Positions 40,250 to 49,995 of a stretch of 64,000 nucleotides of DNA are shown piece after piece. The notes under the pieces are model-generated. The model ran no database searches, was not told the origin of the DNA, and worked only from the letters and a program-made list of their open reading frames with translations. The stretch is taken from the NCBI RefSeq assembly GCF_023701745.1, contig NZ_JAJOZB010000001.1, positions 1,240,001-1,304,000 of the forward strand, given 5' to 3'. How positions within the stretch are numbered: position 1 is the stretch's first letter; each line of letters starts with the position of its first letter. Both the position numbers and the translations under genes were made by a program. This DNA comes from Streptomyces sp. RKAG293 (lineage in GTDB: Bacteria > Actinomycetota > Actinomycetes > Streptomycetales > Streptomycetaceae).

Positions 40250-43200
40250 GCGATCTTCTCCCCTACCCAGCGGGCGAGTTCGAGCGGGCTGAGGGCGGCG
40301 ACCGGCATGCCGGCGGCGACGAGCTGGCCGGCGACACCGGTCGAGTACCGGGGACGTCCGGCGTCGTCCAGACTCGCGCAGCCCAGCACATGACAGCCGG
40401 CCCCGACGAGGGAACGGACCTCGGAGAGCAGCCCGCCGAGCGGATAGCCCTCCTCGAAGTCGCTGATCACGACGACGAGGGTGCGGGACGGCACGGTCAC
40501 CAGCGTGCGCGCGTGCCGCAGTCCCGCGGCGATGTGGGTGCCGCCGCCGACGCGGACCTCGAGGAGCAGCGAGAGGGGGTCGTGCACCTGGTCGGTGAGG
40601 TCGATGACCTCGGTGGAGAAGGCCAGGAAGTGGGTGGACAGGGTGGGTACCCCGGCGAGCACCGCGGCCGTGAGGGCCGACCAGATGGTGGAGGACTCCA
40701 TCGAGCCCGACACGTCGGTGACCAGGACCAGCCGCCAGTCGGCGGCGCGCCGCGCGCGGGAGCGGAAGACCGGCCGTTCGGGGATGACCTGGACGCTGCC
40801 GTCGGGTGCCATGCGCGCGGTCGCGAGGTTGGCGCGCAGGGTGCGCGCCAGATCGAGCCGTCCGCCGGGGCGCCGGCTGGGGCGGGGCAGCGTCATACCG
40901 GTCATGGCCGGCCGCAGTCGGGTGGCGAGCTGCCGGGTGAGTTCCTCGACGAGCCGGCGCACCAGCGGACGGAGTGCGCCGAGCCGGGCCTCGGGCAGGC
41001 CGCCGGCGTGCTGGAGGACGGTCTTCAGCAGGTCCACGGAGGGCCGGACGCTGCCGGGGTCGAGTTCGGTCAGTACATCGCGGCGCCCGGACGCGGCGGC
41101 TGCCGCGAGCACTTCCTCGCGGATGCCGGGACCGAACAGCGCGGCCAGCTCCTCGGACCACTCCCGGACACCCGGGTACGGGGCTTGGCGGCCACCGCGG
41201 TTGCCCCCGGCGCCGCCGGTGAGATCACCGCGCGAGCCCTCGCCACGGCCGCTGCCGTACAGCTCGTCCAGGGCGGTGGCCAACGGCAGTGCGGACGGAG
41301 GCAGTTGGTCGGTCCGGCGGCCGAGCACCAGCCGCCATCGGTCGGCCGGTGCCAGGATCCGTTCCTCTCCGCCCGGCAGCGGCGGTGACTCGGCGGCCGG
41401 TGCCGTCAGGTCCGCCGCCCCGGCCGGATCACCGGCCGCAGCCGGTTCGGTGGCGGGCAGCAGACCCAGCCGGCCCAGCGTCTCCCGGGCGGAGAGATCG
41501 GCCCGGGTCCACCGCGCCAGCGCGGCCGGGTCGATGCCGTCCGTGTCGGTGATGTGGCTCACGTCGTCCCCGAGTCGTGCCTCCACGGTCGTCAGCAACC
41601 GGTCGCGGGCGGCCGGGCTGAGGGTGTCGAAGCCGCCGCGCAGCGCGGGCAAACGGTCCAGGAAGGAGCTGTCGCCGAGATCCGTGATCCGGCCCAGCAG
41701 CGGGTCGAGGACGGGTGCCATGGTCTCCAGGAGCGGGCCCGCCGCGGTGAGCAGGCCGGTGAGGCGGGCGGTCAGGGCGGCCCGGGAGCCGGCGTCCGCG
41801 GCGGCGTCGACCCAGGACGCGGCGCGGGTGCCGAAGGCGTCCGAGTCCTCGTGTCCGAGCAGGACGCGTACGGCTCCGGCCGCGGCGGACATGAGCGGTG
41901 AGCCGTCGGCGGCCAGCCGGGTGAGGGAGTCGGTGAGACGGATGCCACCGAGGGCGTCCGCGCGGTGGGCGAGTTCGAGCAGCGCGCGGGCGTCCGCCGG
42001 ATCGTCGGAACCGGTGAGGCCGTCGACCTGTCGGACCGCGGCGGCGGTCAGCAGTTCGTTGACCGCCGTGGCCCGCTCACCGCGGTCCGCGTCCACGCTG
42101 AGTCCGGCGACATGGCCGGCCCTGATGCGGTCCAGCAGCGCGAGGGCGGAGAGCAGTTGGGGCAGTGTGCCGGTGGCGGGCACACCCTGGCCCAGCTCCT
42201 CGAGCCGTGCGTCCGCCAGCCCGGGCAGGCCGCACGAGGCGGCCTCCGCCAGACCGTCGATGGTCTGCTCGGCGGTGGGGCCGCCCGCGTCGTGTTCTGC
42301 GCGGCGGCGTTCGCGCAGCAGGCCTTCGGCGGCCTGGCCCGGGGTGACGCCGCGGACCCCGGCGGCGGCCAGCATGGCGGCGGTGGCCGGCGTCCAGCGC
42401 ACTTCCCACCGGGTGGTGACGGCGTCGCTGCCGCCCGCACCCGTCACGGCCGTGGCCGAGGCGTACGGGATGCCGCACACCGTGAGGCGGCGCAGCAGCA
42501 GTTCGCGGCGGCGGTCGAGGTCCGAACGCAGCGGGTCCAGCCGCAGATCGCGGGCGGCGGCCGTCCCCGGGTCGCCGGGGCCCGGCAGGCCCAGGCGGGC
42601 GACCTCCTCCTCGACGGCCGGTGCCAGACCGCTGCGCGGCGCGTCCGGGGCGGGCCGGCCGGAGCGGGTGCCGACCAGCACCCGTTCCAGCGCTCGGGCG
42701 ACAGCACGCCCCCGCCCGAGGGGCTCGCCCTGGGTGAGCACCGTCTGCACGGCCTCGATGAGCTCCCCTCGGCCGGGCGCGGGCAGACCGCGCAGCCTGG
42801 CGAGGTCGCCCGCCAGCCGCACGATCTCGCGGGCGTCGGCCGGACCCGACGGGTGGTCCTGCGCGCGCAGTTCGCCGCAGATCCGCACCGCGGTCCCGAG
42901 GAGTGCCTCGTCGATCGCGGCCGGGCTGCCCGCCGCCCGCAGGACGAGGTGCTGCCATTCGGGATCGCGGATGCCGGCCGGATAGCCGGACCGCTCGTCC
43001 AGCAGCGGGTAGGTGTACGGAATGAGCGACACCGTCCACGGCGGGCTGTCGGAGGCCGTGCCGGCCGGCGGGACCGGGTCGGTGTCCGGGCTCAGCAGCG
43101 CCGGGGTGTGGAAGGCACCGACGATGACCGCGGCCCGGCGGCCGGAGGCCCGGACCTCGTCGATCCTGGCTCGCATCCACCGCTCCCGGGCCGGGTCCGA

Positions 43201-43833
43201 CGCCTCGACTCCCCCGCCCCGTTCGGCGTCGTGCCGCAGCGCCCAGCCGGTGAGCAGGGCGGCGCGGCGCAGCGCCTCGGGTGTGGAGCCGGGGGCGGCG
43301 GTCTCGACGAGGCGGTCCCAGAGATCCTCTCCGGGACGCCCGGTGAGCCGGGCGTTCAGCGCGTCACGCAGCCCCGGTCCCTCGCCGCCTGAGCTGCCCC
43401 GGGCGGCGGGCGGGCGGCGCTCGTGCCAGGCCGGGTCGGACAGCGGCAGGTCGCAGGCGATGACTGGGACGCCGTGGGCGGCGGCCCAACGCAGGGCGGC
43501 GAGTTCGGGAGAGAAGTCGGCGAACGGATAGAAGGCGGGGCCGCGCCCGTCCCCGCCGGCGGGGACGGCGGCCAGCGCGACCGGGGCCAGGGTGTCGGCA
43601 TGAGCGAGCCAGGGCAGCCAGTCCTGCAGGTCGGCGGGCAGCTCGACGAGCAGCACCTCCGGCCTGGCGGCGTCCAGCAGTTCCGGCATGACGGCGGCGA
43701 GCGACGGCGCGTGGTGGCGGACGCCGATGAGGTACGGGGCGGTGGGGCCGGTCAGGGCCGCCACCGCCTCGTCCGGAGTCATGGACGGCGTCACGGACGG
43801 CTTCATGGACCGTGTGATGGGCGGAACGGTCAT
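40246..43833 (-). CDS. DUF5682-VWA fusion protein
   Basis: An 1195-aa protein joining two units that are separate genes in E. coli (yehM, yehP). The N-terminal domain opens YLIGVRHHAPSLAAVM ... VLLVELPADLQDW, the DUF5682 signature. A long helical middle (about 300-850) has no family I recognise. The C-terminal 190 residues are a von Willebrand A domain with an intact MIDAS: DVSGSMES (from Asp1040), a Thr in GGGTHIAAGL (about 1097-1106) and the Asp of VVISDFEEG (about 1125). VWA proteins pair with MoxR ATPases, as here: the MoxR gene ends 4 bp upstream. The fusion ties DUF5682 physically to the metal-adhesion domain. The start is the ATG at 43833 (MTVPPITRSMKPS). Confidence 0.85.
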   Translation of the reverse strand: MTVPPITRSMKPSVTPSMTPDEAVAALTGPTAPYLIGVRHHAPSLAAVMPELLDAARPEVLLVELPADLQDWLPWLAHADTLAPVALAAVPAGGDGRGPAFYPFADFSPELAALRWAAAHGVPVIACDLPLSDPAWHERRPPAARGSSGGEGPGLRDALNARLTGRPGEDLWDRLVETAAPGSTPEALRRAALLTGWALRHDAERGGGVEASDPARERWMRARIDEVRASGRRAAVIVGAFHTPALLSPDTDPVPPAGTASDSPPWTVSLIPYTYPLLDERSGYPAGIRDPEWQHLVLRAAGSPAAIDEALLGTAVRICGELRAQDHPSGPADAREIVRLAGDLARLRGLPAPGRGELIEAVQTVLTQGEPLGRGRAVARALERVLVGTRSGRPAPDAPRSGLAPAVEEEVARLGLPGPGDPGTAAARDLRLDPLRSDLDRRRELLLRRLTVCGIPYASATAVTGAGGSDAVTTRWEVRWTPATAAMLAAAGVRGVTPGQAAEGLLRERRRAEHDAGGPTAEQTIDGLAEAASCGLPGLADARLEELGQGVPATGTLPQLLSALALLDRIRAGHVAGLSVDADRGERATAVNELLTAAAVRQVDGLTGSDDPADARALLELAHRADALGGIRLTDSLTRLAADGSPLMSAAAGAVRVLLGHEDSDAFGTRAASWVDAAADAGSRAALTARLTGLLTAAGPLLETMAPVLDPLLGRITDLGDSSFLDRLPALRGGFDTLSPAARDRLLTTVEARLGDDVSHITDTDGIDPAALARWTRADLSARETLGRLGLLPATEPAAAGDPAGAADLTAPAAESPPLPGGEERILAPADRWRLVLGRRTDQLPPSALPLATALDELYGSGRGEGSRGDLTGGAGGNRGGRQAPYPGVREWSEELAALFGPGIREEVLAAAAASGRRDVLTELDPGSVRPSVDLLKTVLQHAGGLPEARLGALRPLVRRLVEELTRQLATRLRPAMTGMTLPRPSRRPGGRLDLARTLRANLATARMAPDGSVQVIPERPVFRSRARRAADWRLVLVTDVSGSMESSTIWSALTAAVLAGVPTLSTHFLAFSTEVIDLTDQVHDPLSLLLEVRVGGGTHIAAGLRHARTLVTVPSRTLVVVISDFEEGYPLGGLLSEVRSLVGAGCHVLGCASLDDAGRPRYSTGVAGQLVAAGMPVAALSPLELARWVGEKIA

Positions 43834-43837
43834 GGCG

Positions 43838-45025
43838 TCAGCTCTCCAGGACCGAGCGCAGGTCCCACAGCGTGCGCCAGGTCGCGGAGCCCTGCTCGGC
43901 CCGGCGGCGCACCGCGCCGTCCCAGTACCCCAGCAAGCGGGCGGCGTCCGCCGGATCGTCCTTGCGGACGACGCCGAGCAGGTGGCCCGGGAGCAGGGAC
44001 AGCACGTCACGGTCGCCGGGGAAGTACGCGGCGGCCAGGGCGAGGGCACCGGCCACCGACACGGCTTCCGCGGTACTCATCACCGTGGAGGGGCGTTCGA
44101 CCTCCCAGCCCTCGGCCGACCGCCCGTCCCGCAGATCGCGGAAGGCCGTCACGAGGGCTTCGAGGATCGCGTCGTCCACCTGGAAGGGGGCGCCCGCCCG
44201 CGTGACGGCCGCGTGGGCCTGGCGGCGCACGAGGGCGGTCTCGGCGTCGAGATCGCCGATGGGCCCGACGGTCTCGAAGTTGAAGCGCCGCTTGAGGGCG
44301 GCGGACATCTCGGAGACGCCCTTGTCACGGAGGTTGGCGGTCGCGATGAGCGTGAAGCCGGGGGCGGCGTGCGCGAGGGCGTCCTCCCCGCCGGCCAGCT
44401 CCGGGACGGCGATGCGGCGTTCGGACAGCAGCGAGACCAGTGCGTCCTGGACCTCCGGCAGGCAGCGGGTGATCTCCTCGACCCGGGCGACGGCGCCGCG
44501 GGTCATGGCGGTGAGCACCGGGGACGGCACCAGGGCCTGCCGGGTGGGGCCCTGGGCCAGCAGCAGCGCGTAGTTCCAGCCGTACTTGAGCTGGTCCTCG
44601 GTGGTGCCCGCGGTGCCCTGCACCACCAGGCCGCTGGTGCCGCACACGGCGGCCGACAGCAGCTCGGAGAGCATGGACTTGGCGGTGCCGGGCTCGCCGA
44701 CGAGCAGCAGCCCGCGCTCTCCGGCGAGGGTGACGACGCAGCGTTCCACCAGGGCCCGGTCGCCGACGAACTTCTGCTCGACGACCAGCCGGCGCGGCAC
44801 CCCTTCGGGCGCCGCGGCGGCCTCCGGCAGGTGCAGGGCCTCGCCGTTGCTGCCCATCACGAAGGTAACGACGGTGCGCGGGGTCAGCCGCCAGGAGGGC
44901 GGACGGGGGCCGCTGTCGTAGGCGGCGAGGAAGGCCAGTTCGGTGGCGTGGCGGTCCTCGGGCGGGCTGACCTGGCGGTCCGGCGCTGCGGAGGATGCGG
45001 TCTCGGTGCGGATGTCGGTGGTCAT
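43838..45025 (-). CDS. MoxR-family AAA+ ATPase
   Basis: A 395-aa AAA+ protein. Walker A is LLLVGEPGTAKSMLSELL (about 107-124). The Walker B strand is VARVEEITR, with the usual Asp-Glu read as Glu-Glu, and sensor 1 is TLIATANLRDKG. The arginine finger is probably in MSAALKRRFNFE. MoxR ATPases act as chaperones that remodel partners through VWA proteins. The gene sits between the 1,657-aa protein (ATGA overlap) and the DUF5682-VWA fusion (4-bp gap). By domain it is the counterpart of E. coli YehL. The Walker B variation may alter hydrolysis and deserves a check. Confidence 0.9.
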   Translation of the reverse strand: MTTDIRTETASSAAPDRQVSPPEDRHATELAFLAAYDSGPRPPSWRLTPRTVVTFVMGSNGEALHLPEAAAAPEGVPRRLVVEQKFVGDRALVERCVVTLAGERGLLLVGEPGTAKSMLSELLSAAVCGTSGLVVQGTAGTTEDQLKYGWNYALLLAQGPTRQALVPSPVLTAMTRGAVARVEEITRCLPEVQDALVSLLSERRIAVPELAGGEDALAHAAPGFTLIATANLRDKGVSEMSAALKRRFNFETVGPIGDLDAETALVRRQAHAAVTRAGAPFQVDDAILEALVTAFRDLRDGRSAEGWEVERPSTVMSTAEAVSVAGALALAAAYFPGDRDVLSLLPGHLLGVVRKDDPADAARLLGYWDGAVRRRAEQGSATWRTLWDLRSVLES

Positions 45026-48000
45026 CGACGGCGGCCCTTCCGGGTGGCACGGGTGGTGAGTTCTTCGAAGGCGGGGGCGTCGCCGTCCTGCACGCGCCCC
45101 CAGGCGCGGGCGAACAGCGCGGGCACCGGCAGCAGCGGTACGGCCCGTACGTGGTCGCGCAGCGGGTAGAGCCCTTCCTTCCAGGTCTCCACCGGCAGGG
45201 CGGACGACTTGAAGTCGTGCCAGCCGCAGGGCAGGAACAGGGTCCGGCCCGCGCGGGACCGCTTGGCCTCCAGGACCAGGTCGGTGGCGGCGAGTTCGGC
45301 CCGCGCCTTCTTCAGCCGGGCGGGCTTCCAGCCGGTCCAGCGGGCGCAGTCGCGGTCCGTCGGGTCGGGCAGGGCCAGCAGCTGCAGGTAGACCGCGGCC
45401 GCGTCCTCGCTCAGCGCGTGGGCGGCGGCCACCTCAGTGACCAGTTCCGGCACCGATCGGGTGGGGTCCTGCGCGTGTCCGGTGAAGTCGTCGGGCCCGG
45501 TCCCGGCGTTGACGGCCTGCTCCAGGTCGCTGCCGAACAGCGCTCGTACCGAGGCGAGGGTACTGATCCGCCCGGAGCCGAGAAGTCCTTCGAGCAGTCC
45601 GAAGACGGGATCGTCGGCGCCGGTGATGCCTGCCGTGCGCACCAGGGTCATCTCGTTGTCGCCGTACCAGGGGCGCAGCACGAGGCTGTCCCCGACGCGG
45701 GTGAGACCGTCAGGTCCCGCTCCGCCGGTCGCGGGCAGGCCGTAGGCCGTGCGCAGTGCCGCGGCGGTCGGGGTGCCCTTCTCGGTCCACTCCACGTCCA
45801 GGTCGAGGACGAGTCCGGGGTCGGTCAGACGGCGGCGAACAGCGGAGAGTCCGGCGGGCAGATGGGCGCGCAGCGGATGTCCGTACGGCAGTCCGTAGGC
45901 GAGCCCGCTGAGCGCGGCGACGGCGCCGGTGAGGTCTCCCCGGCCGGGCAGGGCCGACGGGTCGTCGGGGACGAGGTTGCCGTCCTTGTCGCGCCGCATG
46001 GTGGTGGTGCGGCTCAGCCACGCGGTCCGCGCGGGGTTGAGGACCGCCTCCGCAGCTTCCGTACCGACGCCGTGCAGCACGTCCGCCAGATCCTCCGGCA
46101 GCCGGATCAGCGATCCCAGGCGCTCGGCCCAGACCCGGGCCGCCGCCTCGATGTCCGGTCCCGTCGCCCACAGTTCGGCCGGGTCGGCCGGCAGCAGTGC
46201 GTCCAGCAGCGCCAGCCGGTTGGCACGGCCGAGCGAGTTCAGCCGGTGGTCGGCCCGTTCCGCCTGACGGGTCTTGAGGCCGAGCACGGAGAGCCCGGCC
46301 GTCTCCGTCTCGCCGGTGCCCGCCGCGACCAGCAGGGCCGCCTGGGCGGGCCCGATGCCGGTGGCGGCGTCGAGCGCGACGGCCGTTTCGGGCCGCCACG
46401 GGACGGCGCCCCGCTCCCGGACGAGGCGGATCAGCGGCAGCAGACGCTCGTGCGGGAACGCCGGGTCGTGACGCTGCTCCTCGTGGAGGGTGAAGTCGGC
46501 GATCCGGCCGAACGTCCCCTCCGGGTCGTGGTCGAGGGCGAGCCAGTGCACACGGCCGTTGCCCCGGTTGACGTTCTGCCGGCCGAGGATCACCACGGTG
46601 CGGCCACCGCGGCGCAGCACCTGGCCGACCCGTTCCCGCTCGGTGCCCTCCTCGCACAGGACGACCTCGCGCAGGGCGCCCGAGGGGTCCGCGAGGGGGC
46701 CGGTGGCGACCGCTTCGAGAAGGGTCAGCAGTGCCTCCCGGTGCTCGGCGGAGGTGCTGGGGGCAGCCGCGCGGTAGGCGAGATGCCGCAGTCTGTTCAG
46801 GAAGGGCAGCCAGACCATCCCGACGGCGGGGACCGTCTGGGCCTCGCCGGTCCAGCCGTCGCCGAGGGCCGGCAGCGGGGTGGGTTCGGGCAGCGGCTTG
46901 CCGTCGGCGGGCTTCCCCGACAGGACGTGATTGACCGACAGGATCTGCTGGAGGGCGGTCCACTCCTCGCCCTGTCCCCAGCGCATGTAGCCGCCGGGCG
47001 TGGCGATACCGGCGGTGGCGGCCCGCAGGGTCGTGTCGTCGCCGTGTGCGGGCCGGTGCTGGGCGTACATGCCCTCGGTCCGCGGTGTCTTCGGCTGCTT
47101 GGGCTGCACGGGTGCGACGAACGAGGCGGTGGCGACCACATGGTTGACTGCCGCCCGCACGATCGCGGTCACTCCCGTGAGCAGCCGCGGGTCGGACAGC
47201 GCGGGAAGTGCCGCGGCGACAGCCGTCCGAGCCACCTCGTCCGCGGACGGGCCGGTGTACTTCTCCTGTCCCGCGGCCGCGGCGCGGCGCTCCGCCAGGG
47301 CGGTGATCGCCGCGCTGAGCAGGGACGCGATGTCCGCGTCGGAGACCGCGCGCAGGGCGGCCGAGCCCTGCTCGTCGCGCGGGCGCAGGGCGTGCCAGAA
47401 CGCCGGCGGCGGAACGTATCCGGTGCCTGCCGCGTACTCGCCGCCCTGTTCGGAGACGGAGACGGAGCCCAGCACACCGGCCTCGACGGATGCGGCGTCC
47501 GCCGGGTGGAGCTGGATCGTGGTGCCGACCAGGGCGGCGACGGGGCCCGCTCCGCCCGGCAGCCGCAGGACGCCCAGCGGTACGGGGTGGCGGTTCCGGC
47601 CCGGGGCCACCGGGAGGGTGACGGTGCGCCCGTCGGGTGTGCCGGCGGTGACCCGCCGCTCGTGGTCGCGGCCCTCGGTACGCACCCAGCGGCCCAGGAC
47701 GGTGCCGTCGGTGCCGAACGGGGTGCTCTCCAGGCCGGGGAGCAACGGCAGGACCTCGCAGTCCTCCGGCGAGAGCCGGGCGTCCTCCCGGATCCCGGAC
47801 TGCAGGAAGGCGGGCAGCGAGGCGCGTCCGTGCGTGCCGCCGGCCGGGTCGTACTCGACCCAGATGTGCTCGCGGCCCTGCTTGCCCTGGCGCCAGTGTC
47901 CGGTGCCGTCGCCCAGCACGGGCCGGGAGGACGGCAGGGTCGTGTCACCGGCGTGCAGGGTCCGGCCGCCGGTGGCGCGGCCACCTCCGGGCAACGGCAG

Positions 48001-49995
48001 CGACGGGGAGCCGGCCAGCTGGGCGTTCCACCAGTACGGCAGCTGTTCGCCGCCGAGCGTGAACACCTCGGTGGGGCGAGCCGACCAGTAGGCGCGCTGC
48101 TTGCCGTCCTCCTGCCAGATGACGAGCAGTTCGCCGTCCGTGTAGCGGAAGTGCGGGCGCCGCCACCGGTCGAGGTCGGCCGGGAGGCGCAGTTCGTGTT
48201 CCAGCAGCACCCCTTCGGGTCCGACGACGACGGCCCGGTGCCGGTTCGCGACGATGAGCGCGGGCCACGCCTCGGCGACGACGATCCAGTGGTTCTGGTC
48301 GGCCTGACCGGTGTTGAGCTGTTGGTAGGCCCCCTCCAGGGCCGGCCAGCCCAGTTCGTCCACGATGCCCGCGCGCAGGGTGGCGGCGAGGATCGGGGCC
48401 AGGTCGTGTCCGGCGACCCGGGCGACAGCCGCGGCGTTGACCTGGGCGGCCACCGGGCGGAACGGTGCGATCCGGCTGAGCGCCGCGCGCGAGCCGGGCA
48501 GTCCGGTCGCTCCGGTGAACTCCGCGGCGCGGTCGCGCAGCCAGTCGTGGAGCACCGCGCTCAGGACCGGGTGGCCGGCGATCGCCTCGAGCACGGAGGT
48601 CCCCGCCCGGTGACCGTTGAGGCCGCTCAGGGCGTCGTACAGCAGCTCGCGGAACCGGGGGCGGCCCGCGACGGCGGTCAGGTCACGGCGGCCGGGCACA
48701 CCGTCACTGAGCCAGCCCTCCAGCGGGAGATGGACCGGGGCGCCGGGGGCCGGTTCGGTGAGCGGAATGCCCCAGGTCAGGCAGCCGTCGAGCAGGTCGA
48801 GGTCGGCGCCCGCGTGCCAGCGCCCCTGGAAGAGGTCGACCGGACGTCCGTCGAGGCGCAGCCGGGCGGCCATCCGCTCCACGAGCGCGAGCGTGACCGG
48901 GCACCGCTGGGAGCTGGAGGAACCGTGCTTGCGGTGCAGGGCCCAGCGGCTGAGCCAGTCCGCCGGATCGGCGCCCGCGGTGCCGGTCTCCTCGGTGAGC
49001 AGGGTGTCGGCGCCCGTCTCGGCGAGCAGCGCGAGCCAGGACTCGTCGGCGGACCGGCCGCTCCCGAGGCCGGTCGGCATGATCTCCAGCAGCCGGGCGC
49101 GGACGGCGGGTTCACCATCGGCGAGCACCACGAGGGTGGCGCGGTAGGCGGTCCAGAACGAGGCGGGCGCGCGGACGATGCTGGGTGAGGCGAGCAGATC
49201 GGCGACGAACGCCGACTCCGCGGTCACCCGGTCGAGACCCGCGGCCTTGATGAGCCCGCGGGCGTCCTGCGGCAGGGCGGCGTACGGCGGCATCCCGGCG
49301 GCGCACCGTTCGACGGCGAGCTGGCGGAACTGCGCCCAGGCCTCCGCCGGGTCGAGCCGCCGGGAGAGGTCCTGCACATGGTCCTTGAGCGCCTTGACGG
49401 TCAGCGCGCCGGCGAAGGCGAACTCCAGGAAGACCGCCCGCTGCCGGTCCTCGTCGACGGCGAGCCCGTGGACGCGCTCGGCGGCACGTGCCTTGCCGAA
49501 GAGCGTCGCGGCGTAGGTGCTGTTGTCGTGCTGGAGGAAGACCCGGGCGGCCTGCTCGTAGAAGGTCGGCAGGAAGTGCGGTACGGCCCGGCCGAGCCGG
49601 ATGGCGAGCGCTTCGAAGCCGTCCTTCGCCGCGCCGGCACGCGACTTGGCCTGGCGGGCGAGCCGCTCCATGTCCTTGACGAGGGCGAGGGCGTGGTGGC
49701 CGTTGGCCGGGTCGTTGACCAGCGCCCAGGCGGGGAAGCCCAACGTCTCCCGGCGGACCTGTCCCACCTCGGGGGCGTCGGGTTCGCGGACGAGCCCGAG
49801 GAAGTCCAGCGCCAGGTCCTCGGCCTCGCCGAGGGTGCCCGCCACCAGGCGCACCACGCGCCGGTCGTCGAGCGCCGGGTGCGTGTAGGTGCGGGCGGTG
49901 AGCGCGTCGGCGTCGTCACGGGTGACGGTGCCGGGGCGCAGGATCGCGCCGGCGTCGAGCAGCGCCGCGGCCCGGGTGATGTCGTCGGTCTTCAT
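45022..49995 (-). CDS. Giant uncharacterised protein of the MoxR-VWA operon
   Basis: A 1657-aa protein, the largest in the window. It starts MKTDDITRAAALLDAGAILR. The first 450 residues are helical and repeat-like (ERVHGLAVDEDRQRAVFLEF; LSRRLDPAEAWAQFRQLAVE). The middle has beta-rich segments (RPHFRYTDGELLVIWQEDG; REHIWVEYDPAGG) suggesting propeller-like blades. The C-terminus has a possible winged helix (DCARWTGWKPARLKKARAEL). No catalytic motif is recognised and no membrane helix is visible. Overlaps of 4 bp with both neighbours place it firmly in the operon. It could be a scaffold, a target-recognition subunit or an effector; this is open. Confidence 0.8.
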   Translation of the reverse strand: MKTDDITRAAALLDAGAILRPGTVTRDDADALTARTYTHPALDDRRVVRLVAGTLGEAEDLALDFLGLVREPDAPEVGQVRRETLGFPAWALVNDPANGHHALALVKDMERLARQAKSRAGAAKDGFEALAIRLGRAVPHFLPTFYEQAARVFLQHDNSTYAATLFGKARAAERVHGLAVDEDRQRAVFLEFAFAGALTVKALKDHVQDLSRRLDPAEAWAQFRQLAVERCAAGMPPYAALPQDARGLIKAAGLDRVTAESAFVADLLASPSIVRAPASFWTAYRATLVVLADGEPAVRARLLEIMPTGLGSGRSADESWLALLAETGADTLLTEETGTAGADPADWLSRWALHRKHGSSSSQRCPVTLALVERMAARLRLDGRPVDLFQGRWHAGADLDLLDGCLTWGIPLTEPAPGAPVHLPLEGWLSDGVPGRRDLTAVAGRPRFRELLYDALSGLNGHRAGTSVLEAIAGHPVLSAVLHDWLRDRAAEFTGATGLPGSRAALSRIAPFRPVAAQVNAAAVARVAGHDLAPILAATLRAGIVDELGWPALEGAYQQLNTGQADQNHWIVVAEAWPALIVANRHRAVVVGPEGVLLEHELRLPADLDRWRRPHFRYTDGELLVIWQEDGKQRAYWSARPTEVFTLGGEQLPYWWNAQLAGSPSLPLPGGGRATGGRTLHAGDTTLPSSRPVLGDGTGHWRQGKQGREHIWVEYDPAGGTHGRASLPAFLQSGIREDARLSPEDCEVLPLLPGLESTPFGTDGTVLGRWVRTEGRDHERRVTAGTPDGRTVTLPVAPGRNRHPVPLGVLRLPGGAGPVAALVGTTIQLHPADAASVEAGVLGSVSVSEQGGEYAAGTGYVPPPAFWHALRPRDEQGSAALRAVSDADIASLLSAAITALAERRAAAAGQEKYTGPSADEVARTAVAAALPALSDPRLLTGVTAIVRAAVNHVVATASFVAPVQPKQPKTPRTEGMYAQHRPAHGDDTTLRAATAGIATPGGYMRWGQGEEWTALQQILSVNHVLSGKPADGKPLPEPTPLPALGDGWTGEAQTVPAVGMVWLPFLNRLRHLAYRAAAPSTSAEHREALLTLLEAVATGPLADPSGALREVVLCEEGTERERVGQVLRRGGRTVVILGRQNVNRGNGRVHWLALDHDPEGTFGRIADFTLHEEQRHDPAFPHERLLPLIRLVRERGAVPWRPETAVALDAATGIGPAQAALLVAAGTGETETAGLSVLGLKTRQAERADHRLNSLGRANRLALLDALLPADPAELWATGPDIEAAARVWAERLGSLIRLPEDLADVLHGVGTEAAEAVLNPARTAWLSRTTTMRRDKDGNLVPDDPSALPGRGDLTGAVAALSGLAYGLPYGHPLRAHLPAGLSAVRRRLTDPGLVLDLDVEWTEKGTPTAAALRTAYGLPATGGAGPDGLTRVGDSLVLRPWYGDNEMTLVRTAGITGADDPVFGLLEGLLGSGRISTLASVRALFGSDLEQAVNAGTGPDDFTGHAQDPTRSVPELVTEVAAAHALSEDAAAVYLQLLALPDPTDRDCARWTGWKPARLKKARAELAATDLVLEAKRSRAGRTLFLPCGWHDFKSSALPVETWKEGLYPLRDHVRAVPLLPVPALFARAWGRVQDGDAPAFEELTTRATRKGRRR

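Noticed and set aside
44995..49188. A 1397-codon plus-strand frame opposite the giant operon protein
   Set aside because: It is antisense to a frame with operon-like 4-bp overlaps at both ends. Its composition (Gly/Arg/Val/Gln) is typical of shadow frames.
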